A stretch of 6,737 nucleotides of DNA from Candidatus Nitrotoga sp. CP45 (lineage in GTDB: Bacteria > Bacteroidota > Bacteroidia > Flavobacteriales > Flavobacteriaceae), in the NCBI GenBank assembly GCA_943329165.2, contig CALQCV020000109.1, positions 1 to 6,737 of the forward strand. Direction: 5' to 3'. The stretch's first letter is position 1; each line of letters begins with the position of its first letter. Below the pieces are notes generated by a model. It did no database searches. It saw only the letters and a program-made list of their open reading frames with translations, and was not told the DNA's origin. This document shows positions 6,240 through 6,737 of this stretch, one piece after another. A program made the position numbers and the translations under genes.

Positions 6240-6737
6240 AACAACCATATTAATTACTGGCGGTGCGGGATTTATCGGAACTAATTTGTGTGAATATTTT
6301 TTGTCAAAGGGATACTTTGTTGTTTGCTTTGATAATTTTGCTACGGGTCATAAACATAATATTGCCGAATTTCTAGAACTTGAAAATTTCAAATTAATAG
6401 AAGGTGATGTGAGAGATTTAGAGCAATGTAAAAATGCCGTTATCGGAGTTGATTATGTATTGCATCAAGCGGCATTGGGTTCTGTTCCTCGTTCTATAAA
6501 TGATCCTATAACGAGTAATGAGGTCAATGTTTCGGGATTTTTAAATATGCTTGTTGCCTCGAGAGATGCTGGCGTTAAAAGATTTGTTTATGCGGCAAGT
6601 TCATCCACTTATGGTGACTCAGAAGCTTTGCCAAAAGTAGAAGACACCATTGGGAAACCACTTTCGCCTTACGCTATTACAAAATATGTAAATGAATTAT
6701 ATGCTGAAATTTTTAGCAACACGTATGGTTTTGAAAC
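6226..6737 (+). CDS. wbpP: WbpP-like UDP-N-acetylglucosamine 4-epimerase (3' end outside window)
   Basis: The first 170 residues of an extended short-chain dehydrogenase/reductase are present; the family is about 340 residues, so roughly half is missing. It has the NAD-binding TGGAGFIG (11-18), D36 at the end of the second strand, GDVRD (60-64), [15 protein letters not shown] (80-94), the catalytic serine cluster ASSSTYGD (124-131) and YxxxK (Y149, K153). [24 protein letters not shown] and KYVNELYA closely resemble Pseudomonas WbpP and Salmonella VipB/TviC, which interconvert UDP-GlcNAc/UDP-GalNAc or their uronic acids. The likely role is making a UDP-GalNAc-type precursor for the polysaccharide. 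The residues that settle substrate preference lie mostly beyond the window. The ATG at 6226 is the first after an in-frame TGA (6211) and places the glycine motif correctly. It overlaps wzc by 14 bp in another frame, suggesting translational coupling. Confidence 0.9.
   Translation, partial: MLESKTTILITGGAGFIGTNLCEYFLSKGYFVVCFDNFATGHKHNIAEFLELENFKLIEGDVRDLEQCKNAVIGVDYVLHQAALGSVPRSINDPITSNEVNVSGFLNMLVASRDAGVKRFVYAASSSTYGDSEALPKVEDTIGKPLSPYAITKYVNELYAEIFSNTYGFE

Overview
The window looks like a chromosomal segment of a Flavobacterium-type member of the Bacteroidetes. The supporting signs are high A+T content, no obvious Shine-Dalgarno sequences, several good matches to the Bacteroidetes -7 promoter element TAnnTTTG, a RecR that reads like flavobacterial RecR, and intergenic DNA with heptad repeats and the GAGCTTGTCGAAG-type palindrome that I associate with flavobacterial genomes. 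This is recognition from memory; no search was run.

Layout. Bases 1-257 are non-coding and hold a nested palindromic element: 13-bp inverted repeats at 6-18 and 177-189 enclose an imperfect hairpin at 84-144. A small CoA-binding (YccU-like) protein gene follows at 258-623 (+). A 32-bp convergent gap, nearly filled by a 7-bp tandem repeat, separates it from a 13-TM sodium:solute symporter gene at 656-2152 (-). A 121-bp divergent intergenic region (2153-2273), rich in 7-bp-periodic repeats, leads to recR at 2274-2894 (+). The -7 element of recR lies so close to the ATG that its mRNA may be leaderless.

A complete promoter at 2917-2946 then starts a surface-polysaccharide operon: a Wza-like outer-membrane export lipoprotein (2971-3759), an 11-bp gap, a Wzc-like tyrosine autokinase/copolymerase (3771-6239), and a WbpP-like UDP-N-acetylhexosamine 4-epimerase that overlaps wzc by 14 bp and runs off the right edge (6226-6737). 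Together they fit the beginning of a capsule or exopolysaccharide cluster of the Wzx/Wzy-dependent type. Wza would form the outer-membrane exit channel, Wzc would control chain length and export by tyrosine phosphorylation, and the epimerase would begin the supply of UDP-GalNAc or UDP-GalNAcA precursors.

I see no clearly new biological system. The points most worth a second look are the Walker A' Asp-to-Gly change in the Wzc kinase, its internal Gly-Tyr tail followed by an acidic then basic extension, the probable leaderless recR promoter, and the repeat architectures in the intergenic regions.
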